Shown: positions 24,255 to 34,745 of the stretch, piece after piece
Layout of the letters: each line of letters opens with the position of its first letter
Numbering within the stretch: the first letter of the stretch is position 1
NCBI GenBank assembly: GCA_032158295.1
Contig: CM063255.1
Coordinates: forward strand, 4,245,501 to 4,309,500
Direction of reading: 5' to 3'
DNA from: Pycnopodia helianthoides
Taxonomy: Eukaryota > Echinodermata > Asteroidea > Forcipulatida > Asteriidae
DNA: 64,000 nucleotides
The notes under the pieces: generated by a model
Databases searched by the model: none
What the model was told of the DNA's origin: nothing
What the model saw: only the letters and a program-made list of their open reading frames with translations
Program-made: the position numbers and the translations under genes

Positions 24255-24525
24255 CTACACAGTAAAAACTCCAAGGTCAGAATTGACCTGGATTTCGGGT
24301 TCCAGGGGAGGGAACCATTTTCGGGTCAGGGGTCAGGCTGACCCGAAAATGGTTTTATCAAATTGAATTTTTAATTCAGATTCATTGTTAGTTTGACCCA
24401 TTATGATTTCATTTTGACACAATTTTGGGTCATCCCCAAAATGGGTCTGGCCTCAAAATGGGTCTGGCCCCGGACCCGGATCTCTGTCAATTTTGACCCG
24501 GAGGTTTTTAGAGTCAGTGTATCAC
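24255..24525 (+). mobile_element. MITE-like element with CCGGGTCAAAATTGAC ends
   Basis: AACTCCAAGGTCAGAATTGACC at the left is mirrored by CAATTTTGACCCGGAGGTTT and AGAGTCAGTGT at the right. Internal GGGTCAG and TGACCC motifs repeat. Related copies lie at 34090-34530 and, degraded, at 8230-8450 and 10775-10995. Confidence 0.65.
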
Positions 24526-24667
24526 CGACTAGAATAATCTATGTCTACAATAAAAGTTACATCATGCAAATCTACGAGTGTTTAAAACCTTTAAAACAAG
24601 GTCTTGTTTTGCATTGAAATGTTCAGGTATGATGGAAAACCAAGAGCCAATGTCCATAGAGCTGCTT

Positions 24668-25160
24668 TAATGGTAAGTGGATACTTTTGGTAATCGCTCA
24701 AAAAATACATTACTACAGAAACGTATTTGGTAAGGAGCACCTGAGAGCTGCTGATAGCATAAAACATTGTGAGAAACGACTTTCTCTGAAGTAATGTAGT
24801 TTTTGAGAAAGAAGTAATTTCTCACTAAAATATTGAATAGTATGGGGTTGAACAAAGAAAGTCAGTTTCCCTTGTGGTTTATTACTTGACATTTAAAATA
24901 TTGAATCTGAGAATGAAGCCTTTCTGAGGCATTTGAAAGCACACAATATTCTATGCAACAAGGTTTTTTTTTGGGGGGGGGGGTTCATTATTTTCTTGCA
25001 ACTTCGATGACCTATTTGAGCCAAAATTTTAACAGTTTTTTTTTTTATGTTATGAATATATTTGGATACAACAAGTGAGAATACTACTAGTCTTTGGCAA
25101 TTACAAAAATATATATCCTGCCTTTAAGCAAATGCTTAAAATCACCCGATGGTCTACCGG
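24668..25160 (-). mobile_element. Degenerate MITE family B copy with a small insertion
   Basis: Family B blocks are recognisable in order (GGTAATCGCTCAAAA, TTGTGAGAAACGAC, GAGAAAGAAGTAATTTCTCA, then GCATTTGAAAGCACACAA and CTTGCAACTTCGATGACC). A piece of about 56 bp made of SINE ends is inserted at 24841-24896, flanked by AATATTGAAT on both sides. Confidence 0.65.
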
Positions 25161-25642
25161 TCACTCAGTCAGTAGACCGAAAACACATTTTAGTTAATTA
25201 CTCGTTCAGTTTTTGGCAAAAACAGGTGAAACCCTTTAAGTTCCATCCTCAGACAGGCCCAATTGACATGGCCTATGACCCCTTGAGGCAGTATGACCCA
25301 TGGACTCCGAACCCCCAGTTATAAAACTCTTTTTATACAGGGTAGTGTACAACAAAAACCGTGGTTTCAGTGTAAAAACAGAATAGTAAAAAAAAAAAAA
25401 ATTATTATCATTTTTTTTTATTTTTGTGCCAAACTTTCACTACAACGTCTGGAAAGGTTATTAGCTTTGAAAAAAGTATAAAATCGCAGAGTTTTAAAAC
25501 AAAATTGCCCAGCAAAAGTCAGCAGATGGTACATGTGAATTGGTATTTCGACTTGTACCCGTATTCTAGTAAGCATACTTTTGTTGTACTTGCAAAGAAC
25601 GGTGATAATATGTATATTGTGTATTTTAAAAAAATTGTAATA

Positions 25643-26700
25643 TAGGTTTTCCCGGCAAATTTTTCCCGAAGTTGAAATAACACGCAGATAGTAATTCAAA
25701 AATTAAAAAGAATCATTCAATTTCATTATCCGAGCATTCTACCATCTCTTAGCTTCACTCGTCTTCATAAGAGGTGCATTCAAGTTAAAAATGTTGCAAT
25801 GTTCATTCAATTTCGTCTGAAGCAGTTGCAAGGGTTAGTCGTGCATTCATTTTCATCATTGGCAAACATTTTTCAAATTCTTTCAAGCATTTTCTTACAT
25901 TAAATGCATGTCTTATTGTCTTCATTCCTATAAAAGCCTGAGCATCTCAAAGTTAACTAAAACTGCCGTTTTCAATCCGTGGATGAACACCTTGCTTTCT
26001 CAGATATATTTCTGTACAAGTTTTCAGACCAATAAGATGGCGGCCCGTACGAGTAACAAAAAGAAAGAATAAACATATCCGCAGCAAGAGCATATCTTAT
26101 AGAATTATGAAGAAATTAAGTTTAAACTGACATTACAGTAGCCTTTGAGAAAGATCTGAACGTCAGACTGTTGTATCTTTTTTGTTGAAAGTTTTAAAAA
26201 ATGATTAAATGAACAAAACAAATCATTAATCCTGTTAAGTTTTTATGCTTTGTGATCCAGCTTAATTACTTTGTTACTTTCAAAGTTTGCAGCCAGCATA
26301 TAATGAAAAAGGACCTTAGATGAAATTACAGATCATTTAAATTTGAATTATCACTTCACGAAAATGACTGCCCATAAACGAATAAGAAAGAAAAAAACAC
26401 CGTCACATGTCTTGTGCGCTCCACCGCTCTTAAATTTGAATGCTATAAAAGTGAAAAGACTCGAAAAATGTCATGCAATAATGCAAACATTTGAGATTTG
26501 AATGCACCAAAAAGAAATAGAATGATCCTTAACGAAAACGAATGATAAAAACAAAGTCCTGATTGCCCACAAAATTAAATTGAATGCTCCAAAAAGGAAA
26601 AAGAAACCCTACTATGCCCTGGTGCGTAAAAATCGAGTGAAATCGAATTCTTGAAAATGAAAATGAACGAAAACTTTTGGAAATTGACCGGGAAAACCTA
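25643..26700. mobile_element. DNA-transposon-like element with TAGGTTTTCCCGG terminal repeats
   Basis: TAGGTTTTCCCGGCAA at the left is matched by TTGACCGGGAAAACCTA at the right, about 1.06 kb apart. The left part is rich in TTCATTCAATT, the right part in the complementary AATGAATTGAAT-type motifs, so it tends to fold back. No transposase frame is visible. Confidence 0.7.
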
Positions 26701-26976
26701 TAATAAAATAAAATAATAATAATAATACTGATAATTATATAATGTTTGTTACACATGTAAATCCGTCAACTGCATAATATAGAAAGTTATGATGCATATC
26801 TATTTATATATTAATACAAAATGTACATCAAAGTAAAAAAAAAAAATCAAGATTTCTGGAGAGAACTTTAAAGTATTAGATTTGCTGAGTTTTTGTCTTG
26901 AAGGATCTAGCACGATGGTTTATTGAAATGGCGTGTGTGTGTGTGACCACTGTCAGTGGGAACGTTGTCCTCCTGG

Positions 26977-27076
26977 AACTCGGAACCCAGGAACTCGGAA
27001 CACATGAACTCGGAACCCAGGAACTTGGAGCCCAGGAACTCGGAACCCAGAAACTCGGAACCCAGGAACTCGGAAT
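26977..27076 (+). repeat. 15-bp minisatellite
   Basis: Seven copies of AACTCGGAACCCAGG starting at 26977, 26992, 27007, 27022, 27037, 27052 and 27067, with single-base variants. Both overlapping open frames are artefacts of the 15-bp period. Confidence 0.95.
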
Positions 27077-27479
27077 GCCGTCCTATTACATTACAGCTGT
27101 CGAATGTCGAGATATTGACGGCACCAGTCCTGAAGATGTTCGGACTTTTGGAAACGTTTAAAGTGCAGGATTTTTCAACTTGTTCCTTTCACACACAAAC
27201 TCATGAACAATGTTCACAACAGCTTTTTTTCGTGTGTTAAGTACAGTGCCTCATACTCGCCAATTCGTTGGGTTTTTTTGCGATATTTACGCAGTAGTTC
27301 TTTGATATATCGCAATAAAATACAGCAGTTAAACGCAACAGTACGGCGAATTCACCATTCAGGAGAATAGCATAGCGTGTTGGATTGCAAAAGATTTGCT
27401 GGTTAACTTGTAACATGTTCACGTTTATGTTTGAGGTTTCTTGATCCGAAGCCTCAATAAACCCAGGTATCCTCATGAA

Positions 27480-27660
27480 CCGCGTCTACTTGGCATCGAC
27501 TTATAGGTGAGACTCCGTGGAGGAAGAACCGGGCAAAACCCCAGGGACCCGAGTGCCAAGCACTCACGGTCCAGTGATAGTTGGACCGCAGGACTTGCAA
27601 CCACAAGGTTATGGGTTTGAATCCTACGACCAAGCTAACCGCTGACTTAACCATGTCTAC
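27480..27660 (+). mobile_element. Possible tRNA-derived SINE
   Basis: GGTTATGGGTTTGAATCC fits a Pol III B box, and GATAGTTGGA about 40 bp before it could be an A box. No second copy of this family was found in the window, so the call is weak. Confidence 0.35.
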
Positions 27661-27850
27661 AGTAAGTATTGCCGTCTAGCTACTGAATCACAACACACTG
27701 ATTTGTGCAATTCATAATCATAGACGTTAAATCAATGTTTGCATGAAAGAGATTGGCTGTTGCCAGCTTGTGTGAGTTTGCCACGCCCCCTTGACGGGGT
27801 GATCATCTAAACAAGAATTGAGGGTTGGTGACACTAGCGGAAGGCCAGTC

Positions 27851-28505
27851 CTACTTTTTTCGCCCAACGGTTCCATTTTCCGAGCTGTATATACTGAAAG
27901 GCCGGTGAATACTGTTCGTGTTGGTCATGTTGGACACCTGCGAATTGTAGGATATGTATCTACTGTCATCCCAACGGCTACTGCCGTCTCCGGAGTAGTT
28001 GGTGTACATGTAGATGTCAAGCCCGGGGCCATCGGCGTCGGTCAGCTTGGACGAACCGACCCAGCCGTCCACGGCGAAGACGTTTATCCGAGACCGCTCC
28101 TGGATCTTGTACGTCTGACCGCGGAGGTTGCACTCGATCGGCATGGCGTTCCTCCACGCCTTGCGGACGTCGGCCGAGCGGGCGCAGAAGAGCACGAAGA
28201 CCAGTAACCCCTGGAAGGAGTTGGCCACGCAGAAGATGAGCTGGTAGGCGAAGGAGCTGAAGGTGATCGACAGGAAGCCGAACCCCCAGGAAAGACCAAG
28301 GAGGACGGACATGCAGATGGCGTTCTGGAGGCGGCACGAGAGCTTCTCCATCTGGGTCTTCTTCTTCTTGTTGGCGTTGCCTCCCATGTCGCTGTTGATG
28401 AGGCTACGAACCACCAAGGCGAAGGTCACCACATTGTGGAGGAGGACCAGTCCGATGGGTAATAACAGACCCAAGTACTGGGCCAGGCCAATATACAGGA
28501 AACAA
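27851..28505 (-). CDS. aGPCR last exon: TM5, TM6, TM7 and cytoplasmic tail
   Basis: 655 nt, opening in phase 2 after CTGACAG and ending at TAG (27851-27853). It starts C-F-L-Y-I-G with the loop-2 cysteine. TM5 is GLAQYLGLLLPIGLVLLHNV; TM6 is ICMSVLLGLSWGFGFLSITF, containing the G-L-S-W-G-F toggle region; TM7 ends ANSFQGLLVFVLFC, with the conserved N-S-x-Q-G-x-x-x-F-x-x-F-C-x. About 100 tail residues follow, with Lys/Arg clusters and tyrosines (such as I-Y-M-Y-T-N-Y-S-G), ending G-R-K-K. The exon is G/C-rich at third positions, which leaves long spurious open frames on the opposite strand. Confidence 0.95.
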
Positions 28506-28745
28506 CTGTCAGGAGAGAGAAATGAAAAACAAACTCTGTAACAAAACTGACTGTGATTTACACCATAACTGTTGTATTTGATCATGAAGTCCACATAGAG
28601 TTTCAAATCCCTATATTATGTGGACCTCTTGTGCTCTCAAGTCCACGCTTCGTATGTAGCGTTGAAACACCCCCAACAAACACCCAAAACAAGTAAACAA
28701 CAAGTAAACAAAAATATCAATGTTTACGACTGTTTCAACACTTAC

Positions 28746-28818
28746 AAATCTTGGTGACGATACGTGCCCATCGGATAAGCAACACCAAACGTGATAGCAA
28801 CGATGACCAATGGAACGC
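28746..28818 (-). CDS. aGPCR exon: TM4
   Basis: 73 nt, phase 1-2, acceptor CCCCACAG and donor GTAAGT. It encodes VPLVIVAITFGVAYP then M-G-T-Y-R-H-Q-D. G-x-P-x-x-I-V at the start of TM4 is typical of the family, and the segment then leads into extracellular loop 2. It is too short to be found from open frames alone; it was placed by phase and splice sites. Confidence 0.9.
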
Positions 28819-29331
28819 CTGTGGGGAAAACAATATAGTTATAATATAACCAGGAACGATCTGTCACGATTGTTTATTGATGGATGTTTACTATAGTATT
28901 TATTAATGTAATTTAATGTTTACCCCCAAACATAATGAAATGTGAAGAAATTGATTAAATTTCTTGGCCGGAACATGCAACGATTTTGTTTTTCCGATGG
29001 TGTTTTTGACTCATAAGGTTTGTTCATGCAGTTGTTCGCTACTGCCGTTACCAAACCCTTCTGGGATTTATATATGCAGTTTATCTCATGACATTTACTT
29101 GTTTAATCTGTTAAAATCTTGTCCTCGTTGTGCAGCCTGTTTTCCAATATGGTTTATTAATTTTGACCTTACCCTAAACAAGTAGCTTTATCCATGAACT
29201 TTGACCTGACAGAAAGGACACCACGAGCTTTGATCGTGGACCATAAGCAAAACAACAAGCTTTGGGTATAATACACTTTGAACTTTCCACAAGCAAACCA
29301 TCAAGCTTTTAATCATGAACTTTGACCTTAC

Positions 29332-29594
29332 CCCATGCAAAACAGCAAGCCTTTGACATGAACTTTGATTCTCTTCCCTTGAAGACTCTAACGAGCAGGA
29401 GGTACATGTTCCTCGCCTCCACGCCCATCCAGAACATGGACGCCAGAACCAGGTAGTGGACCGCGGCGGCCACGCCCATGCAGATGACGTCGTGGTGGAC
29501 CGCGTCGATGCCGGTCAGGAAGACCACGTACAGGCACAGGAGCGCCAGGCACAGATGCATCAGGATTTGGCGGGAACGAGTGGCGCGCAAATTA
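29332..29594 (-). CDS. aGPCR exon: TM2 and TM3
   Basis: 263 nt, phase 2-1, acceptor CACCAG and donor GTAAGG. It encodes N-L-R-A-T-R-S-R-Q-I, MHLCLALLCLYVVFLTGIDA (TM2), a short extracellular loop with the cysteine of V-I-C-M-G, AAVHYLVLASMFWMGVEARN (TM3) and the intracellular loop 2 start. N-L-R-x-x-R, the TM3 cysteine and F-W-M-x-V-E are hallmarks of adhesion GPCRs. Confidence 0.95.
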
Positions 29595-29877
29595 CTGGTG
29601 AGTGTAAAGAAAGTGTAATACATTAGGGGTGCACACCATTAAATAAACTCCCGTAGCATACAGTGCAAAATGCAAAATTGAAATTACGACGAAGTGAGAC
29701 TATAGAGTTAAAAGGTACAATTTTAATGTCATGCGCTATCTATTTTTGGGGGTGTTTTTTTTCTTTATATTTGTCAGATTTTTTTTTGTTATGCGTTAAA
29801 CCGTTACATTAGTCATAAGGGACCCAAACCTCATCTGTATTTTCAGTATGTTTACTTCATAATTAAAGGACACTTAC

Positions 29878-29999
29878 CCGAATACAACAAAGGTGAATAA
29901 AGTAAGAGAGACGCCCGCTATCGACAAAGCTAAACCAACTGCGCTGATAAAATCTAGGATGAAGATAGCCGTCGCGGACAGCTCCACGTCTTTCATACC
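29878..29999 (-). CDS. aGPCR exon: transmembrane helix 1
   Basis: 122 nt, phase 0-2. It encodes GMKDVELSATAIFILDFISA then V-G-L-A-L-S-I-A-G-V-S-L-T-L-F-T-F-V-V-F. The second block is a clear membrane helix with the I-x-x-x-G-x-x-x-S-L pattern of TM1 in family B2 GPCRs. The donor GTAAGT follows the second base of a glycine codon. Confidence 0.93.
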
Positions 30000-30638
30000 C
30001 TGTGGAAAATGAAAGTTAAAACAATAATAATACGAATTTTTTGTGATTTTGTTTTTCTTTTCTGTTATGTTTTGGCTTCGTTTTTGTTTTGTTTATCATC
30101 TTCTTTTCTGTTCTTTACCTATACGGCGCTCCATAATTGTTATGGTACGGTATTCTAACAAGGTCAAGAAACATTTTTCATATATTTTTCGGGGATAGGG
30201 GGGGGGGGGGTGGGGTATGATTTGTTTTCTTTCTTCAGAGGTTTGATGCTTAACACATTATTTTCCTCTTGTACAGAAGTAACCCCCCCCCCATTTAAAT
30301 AATTCTTGAGATTCCCAGAGCACAATGAAGACACAATAAAAAGGGGTTACACCATGCTACATATCGAGTACCAAAAGTAGAAAAGCCATTCAAAGACTGC
30401 CATAAAGGCACACGAACTGTGCTCAAGTTAGATATACCTTATGGAGACCAAGGACACAACAAACAGAGGAAATAAGAGGTCTCCATAGGGGCATTGTAAA
30501 GTCTGGGGTGCTCTAAAAAGAACTTTGAGTACAAAGTCAGTGGGGAAATTTAAAGTTCAGGGACAAAGGGGGAGAACAGGAGATGTCTCCACAGGGATGC
30601 ATATTTGAGAATGTGTGCACCATACTGGAGCCACGTAC

Positions 30639-30800
30639 CATGATTACTGCAAAATTAGTCAGATGATAGCAATGGCATTTGATACGCCCATCCTCGAACC
30701 CAACGTACTCGCACCCGTCTGTCGACCAGTCCCCTGTGCCGTTGTCGAGGTTGAAGTCCCAGTAGACGCACTGTGCCACGCCGATGGTGTCGTTCCATTC
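30639..30800 (-). CDS. aGPCR exon: GPS cleavage motif
   Basis: 162 nt, phase 0-0. It starts E-W-N-D-T, has AQCVYWDFNLDNGTGDWSTD, then G-C-E-Y-V-G and CHCYHLTNFAVIM. The four GPS cysteines and two tryptophans are all present, and the catalytic H-L-T is intact, so autoproteolysis between L and T is expected. The residues after T (N-F-A-V-I-M) fit the tethered-agonist consensus. The donor GTACGT follows the last ATG codon. Confidence 0.95.
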
Positions 30801-31131
30801 CTGGTGGTTCGAAATGAAATCAGTTGATTTACGCCAGTGGGCCTAGTAGTCATTTTCGATATAATGGGTTTACAAAACAAGTGTTAATGTCTCGCCAATA
30901 ATAGTTTGGTTAGATTTGATGTCTTGTTCGTTGCAATGAGTTACGCCAACGGGGCATAACTCAGTGACGTAACCAGATAGGGTAGGGGGCGGGATCCCCC
31001 TCCCCGCCGAGAACCCTTTTTTGTTGGAATATTTCTGTCATCACTGTCGTAACCGATGAGTCATTAATTCTTCGCCCCAAAATGTGATTTTTTTGTTTCA
31101 CTATTCACCTTTGAGGCTAGCTTCGCTTTAC

Positions 31132-31331
31132 CTGATGCGGGGTGAATTCTACCGCAACCGGCTCGCTGAGATTTTTCAACTGCACGCCCTCAACAGTCGA
31201 GGAGATGACACGGCCGGAAGTGACGTATTCACCGGTGTTTCCTGCGGTGAGCGTACGGGATACGTTAGGAGAATTGAAGAGCCCGTCTGTCTGGTAGAGA
31301 ACGAAGCTTACACTCACAGTTAAAGGGTTAC
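31132..31331 (-). CDS. aGPCR exon: GAIN beta sandwich
   Basis: 200 nt, phase 1-0, acceptor ATACAG and donor GTAAAG. It encodes NPLTVSVSFVLYQTDGLFNS, N-V-S-R-T-L, VTSGRVISSTVEGVQLKNLS and EPVAVEFTPHQ. S-F-V-x-Y-x-x-x-x-L-F, then V-I-S-x-x-V, then L-x-x-P-V-x-V-x-F are the beta strands that run into the GPS in adhesion GPCRs. It joins the GPS exon in phase 0. Confidence 0.9.
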
Positions 31332-32117
31332 CTGTATAGGGGGTTGAATTATCACATGGGATTGGAAACAATGACACCATAACTCCAGCTGTTAAAACTT
31401 TTAAAATAATAATCAACGATACTCCAAAAATTATACTGCACAGTTATTTCGTTGTATAAACATGCAGTGACGTAAGCTGTTTCTATTTTTGTTATGATTG
31501 GTCCGCTCCGCATTCTCTATTGGCGCGGTTATTGTATTGTTTTCCTGTTACGGGTATAATTATATCTAACTATTAGCGGTTAATCTATAAAACAGCAGGA
31601 CATGTTATCTTTCAAAACATCCACTCCAACCAAATCTATGTTGTTACGAAAACCGCACTGATGTGTAGAGCCTTCCAAGTTCCGGTTCCGGAGGAACAGG
31701 TTCTTTCCGGAACTTGGACATTACGCTTGGGCGTGTGACAAACAACATCTCAGTCACTCGACAAAAATAAACGCAATTAATTAACTTGTCTGTCGTAAAG
31801 ACATTAATAGTAGTTTCGCATTGTGTTCTCTGATGAACCCAAATGTTGTTTTTGTCTAGTTTTTTTGTTTTTACTGTTCTTCTTCTTATGTCTTTTTTTA
31901 GACGAAGGAAACATTTATCCATTATGTTCCTTTGAGATTGTAGGTCACTTATTGTACAATGTATGCTGGAACAATGGACCAGAATTAATACAAACTGAAA
32001 GGGGTATTTTTTTCAAAATGGGTATTTTTAGTTTCAAAAACAATGTTTATGCATTTTAAGATTTGGTTGAGGCAAACGATGAGCCTTCTGATCATATCCT
32101 ACTTACAGACTACTTAC

Positions 32118-32553
32118 CAAGGACATGTTTCATTGCTTCGGCACCGATGTTTGACGGCAAAGTAATCGCCGTATCAACAGGCCACCACATCCCATCCGAG
32201 TCCCCCCTCACCCCCTTCTGCATGATCTGGACACCCCCGGCCGGGAGAGTCGACGAGTCCGGGTCATCCTCGCTCAAGACGGACAGAAACTGTGTTTCCT
32301 CCTCGTCCCCGTAAGTCTTGACCGTCACCACGTTCACTGCGAGGCTCGGCAGGGAGACGCGCCAATCGGTGACGTTGCGGGCGACCAGGGAGATTTGGGA
32401 TTCGAGCGAACGTACTATGCTGGATGAGGCCGGTGTGCGGCTGCGCTCATCTGACTCCGGTGACATTGACTTCCCTGCATCGTTGAGGGCACTGTCACGG
32501 TCGCTCACGGACGCGATGACAACATCGACTGTCTGAATCACAGCCTTGGTCAC
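32118..32553 (-). CDS. aGPCR exon: GAIN domain, central part
   Basis: 436 nt, phase 0-1, acceptor TTTTTTAG and donor GTAAGT. The 145 codons begin VTKAVIQTVDVVIASVSDRD, pass a Ser/Pro-rich stretch, then IVRSLESQISLVARNVTDWR, an acidic loop (D-E-E-E-T and S-E-D-D-P-D) and TAITLPSNIGAEAMKHV. I-x-L-P at the start of the beta sandwich is a common GAIN feature. It is the longest extracellular exon and carries one clear sequon (N-V-T). Confidence 0.85.
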
Positions 32554-32786
32554 CTAAAAAATAATAGAACATGTGTTAGTCATTAATCGTTCTTTTTGTT
32601 TTAATTATTATTGTCTGGTTTTTAAGGTTTTAGACATGGCATGGTCGGGAAAAAATATATATCATGTTTTAATTCAATTCAATTTGGTACAACAACAAAT
32701 ACAACTGGACTAAAGTCCGAAAACTAAACAAGACAAGTACACAACTATTAATAAACCATTAAAAAACAATACTCATTCACAAATAC

Positions 32787-32930
32787 CTCGACAGACGAAG
32801 ACTCCGCCTTCACAATGTTCTCGAGAATACTGGCCACTGGGTCCAGATGATCCGCCAATGACGTCATATTTGAAACTGTCATGGCGACTGCTTTAGAGAT
32901 CTCCATTACGTTGCCCTCACCAACCTCCAC
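32787..32930 (-). CDS. aGPCR exon: GAIN subdomain A
   Basis: 144 nt, phase 0-0. It encodes VEVGEGNVMEISKAVAMTVS then NMTSLADHLDPVASILENIV and a Ser-rich end. This helical segment has the V-x-x-I-L-E-x-I-V pattern seen in subdomain A of GAIN, which sits in front of the GPS-bearing beta sandwich. It contains the sequon N-M-T. The assignment comes from position and helix pattern rather than from strong motifs. Confidence 0.78.
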
Positions 32931-33085
32931 CTTTTAGGGAGCAACAGTTCAAGAAATGTCTAGTGCCCTCTGGGCATGTTTTAAACTGAAACCTGACTCA
33001 AATTTTTATTCCGTGTGTTCAATTAAAGTTGGGATTGAGAATGAGTATAAAGTGGGTTTTTTTAACATAGAGATATTCTATTTAA

Positions 33086-33310
33086 AGGCCCTGTACACTA
33101 TTGGTAAGATCGAAAAACACAATGTTCACAGATTCACATGATTTAAAACTTACATGATTAAGTAAGTAATGGTAGAAAGGGTTCTGCCTAAAATATTTCT
33201 GCCCAAAATGCTATCGATTCTGAGAAATGAGTAGCTTTTATCACGCGTGATAAAAACTTGACGTTTGAAAACTTTACACTATTTTCTCGTGACCTCGATG
33301 ACCAATAGAT
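33086..33310 (-). mobile_element. MITE family C, truncated
   Basis: Starts AAAGGCCCTGTACACTATTG and follows the complete copy at 52230 in reverse: GGTAGAAAGGGTT, the palindromic TTTATCACGCGTGATAAA centre and TTTTCTCGTGACCTCGATGA. It breaks off there. It sits in the intron between the HRM and GAIN exons. Confidence 0.8.
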
Positions 33311-33549
33311 AAAATAAAAACATGTTTAGCGTCCACACCCACTTCCTTTTTTAGAGGCCGCCTCCTTTTTTATTTTATTTTTAAGGATTACCTTTAACGA
33401 TCTCTGACGATTTTTTTATTTATTTTTTTTAAGATCGTATTTGTTGACTTTAGCACATCGATAAAACACAACAACAAAAACTGGCAACCATCTTGAAAAA
33501 TTGCACGGCTGGTTGCCTTGAAAAAATGTGTCAGTCAGGCGGCCATTTA

Positions 33550-33580
33550 AAAAAATAAATAAATAAATAAATAAAAAAGG
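33550..33580 (+). repeat. (AAAT)n microsatellite
   Basis: AAATAAATAAATAAATAAAT inside an intron of the receptor gene, preceded by similar T-rich imperfect copies. Confidence 0.8.
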
Positions 33581-33693
33581 GCCCCCTCCTTCCTTTTTTT
33601 TTAAAGCACGACGCTAAACATGTTTTTGTGTATTTTTGTTTTGTTTTTGCCTAAGTTTTGTTAGACTGTTTATCCCAATCATGCTTTACTTAC

Positions 33694-33818
33694 AATGCTA
33701 AGGTCGTCCAGGTCAATGGAATTTCTGACGTCACCACAGTCGTAGGGTATCGGCTCCGACCACACTGCACCTTGTTGCTCGTCTTTCACACACAGGCGCA
33801 GAGCTCTGATATGGCCAG
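33694..33818 (-). CDS. aGPCR exon: end of HRM-like domain
   Basis: 125 nt, phase 1-0, acceptor TTTACAG and donor GTAAGT. It encodes G-H-I-R-A-L-R-L-C-V, QQGAVWSEPIPYDCGDV, then a linker R-N-S-I-D-L-D-D-L. The C-x-n-G-x-W-x-x-P-x-x-x-x-C pattern is typical of the second half of an HRM domain. It joins the previous exon (34637) in phase 1 and the GAIN exon (32930) in phase 0. Confidence 0.82.
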
Positions 33819-34089
33819 CTGTAAAACGGAATGATGGGAAAGTTTAGAGACAACATCGGAATGAGGTAAGATCTCAGATTTTGCTTTGCTTGGTGAAAAC
33901 GTGAATTTAAACGCCGTGTATAATAATGGCTTCTTTAAATAGCGCTCATATCCGTCACTCAGTGACGCTCAAGGCGCATCAACACTCAGTATTTTCCTGC
34001 AAGGTATTGTGGAGCTACGTTTTGAAGTATTATACCTATTCCTTTACATAGCACCATGTAATGGTTTACCAAACCAGGAACACCGGGGC

Positions 34090-34530
34090 GAACCCCTTCT
34101 CTTTTCGATAGGTACACTGGGTTCTTTTACGTGCATTACACAACACACGGGACCTAAATTCCGAGTCATGCTGACCCGGAAGTATAGTTTAAAAAAATTG
34201 GGTTTTAACTCAGATTCTGCGTCACTTTGACCCATTTCTGTGTGTCATTTCGAACCAGCGTCCAGGTCACATACTGACCCAGAAATGGATCAGACCCCAA
34301 AGGGACCCGCAGCCGATTTCACGAAGCGCTAGGATTAATCCTATCTCGAGTTAGGATGAGTAACTCGTCCTAACTTAGGATGGGTTCAATGCGTCCTAAC
34401 GTCTATGGATACGGAACTTAACTCGTCCTAAGTCCTAAGATTAATCCTAAGTTAGGAAGAGTTTGGTGAAATCGACGGCTGGATCCTGGTCAATTCTGAC
34501 CCTGGGCGTTTTCAGAGTGAGTGTGTTTTC
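34090..34530 (+). mobile_element. MITE-like element (GGTCA/TGACC type) carrying a nested MITE
   Basis: Same family as 24255-24525. The right end reads CAATTCTGACCCTGGGCGTT and AGAGTGAGTGTG. A second element (34307-34483) is inserted between GGACCC and GGATC, which are contiguous in the 24255 copy. Confidence 0.7.
34307..34483 (+). mobile_element. MITE with AGGATTAATCC interior, nested copy
   Basis: Ends GCAGCCGATTTCACGAAGCG and GGTGAAATCGACGGCTG are inverted. Inside, GCTAGGATTAATCCTA, ACTCGTCCTAACTTAGGAT and their complements make an almost fully self-complementary element of about 170 bp. A second copy, in reverse, is at 58446-58622. Confidence 0.88.
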
Positions 34531-34636
34531 CTATGCGAATGCGTTCTTAAATGCCGTCAAATAGAAAAAACTAATGACCCATGATAGGCGTGGCACTTGT
34601 GTAGGATCTGTCCACAGTAGAATTAGTAGATCTTAC

Positions 34637-34745
34637 CGTTTTGGGTGTAGACTGAGCACCTTTGGAGTGACGGGATGAGATCGGACGGGAAGGCGGTTCG
34701 CCAGGTCAAGATACTGTCTAGAAATGGCGTTACCTCCGATTGACA
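34637..34745 (-). CDS. aGPCR exon: start of HRM-like domain
   Basis: 109 nt, donor GTAAGA, acceptor CTCAG after a T-rich tract. It encodes CQSEVTPFLDSILTWRTAFP, then S-L-Q-R-C-S-V-Y-T-Q-N. The spacing of the cysteines and the T-W-R-T-A-F-P segment resemble the start of the hormone-receptor motif found in front of GAIN in many adhesion GPCRs. As drawn it opens in phase 0, which does not match the phase-1 end of HYR 4. The reading frame itself is secure, because the other frame gives stops in the next exon. Confidence 0.7.

Noticed and set aside
26915..26925. Poly(A) signal of the receptor gene (TTTATT on the + strand)
   Set aside because: It lies over 900 bp below the stop, beyond a SINE-like element and a minisatellite; a single hexamer in AT-rich DNA is not enough.
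26898..27240. Two overlapping open frames with E-L-G-T-Q or E-P-R-N-S repeats
   Set aside because: Products of the 15-bp minisatellite, which is open in more than one frame; no homology or splice context.
27818..28541. Plus-strand and alternative minus-frame open frames over the receptor's last exon
   Set aside because: Shadows caused by the G/C-rich third positions of the true coding frame, which carries TM5-TM7.
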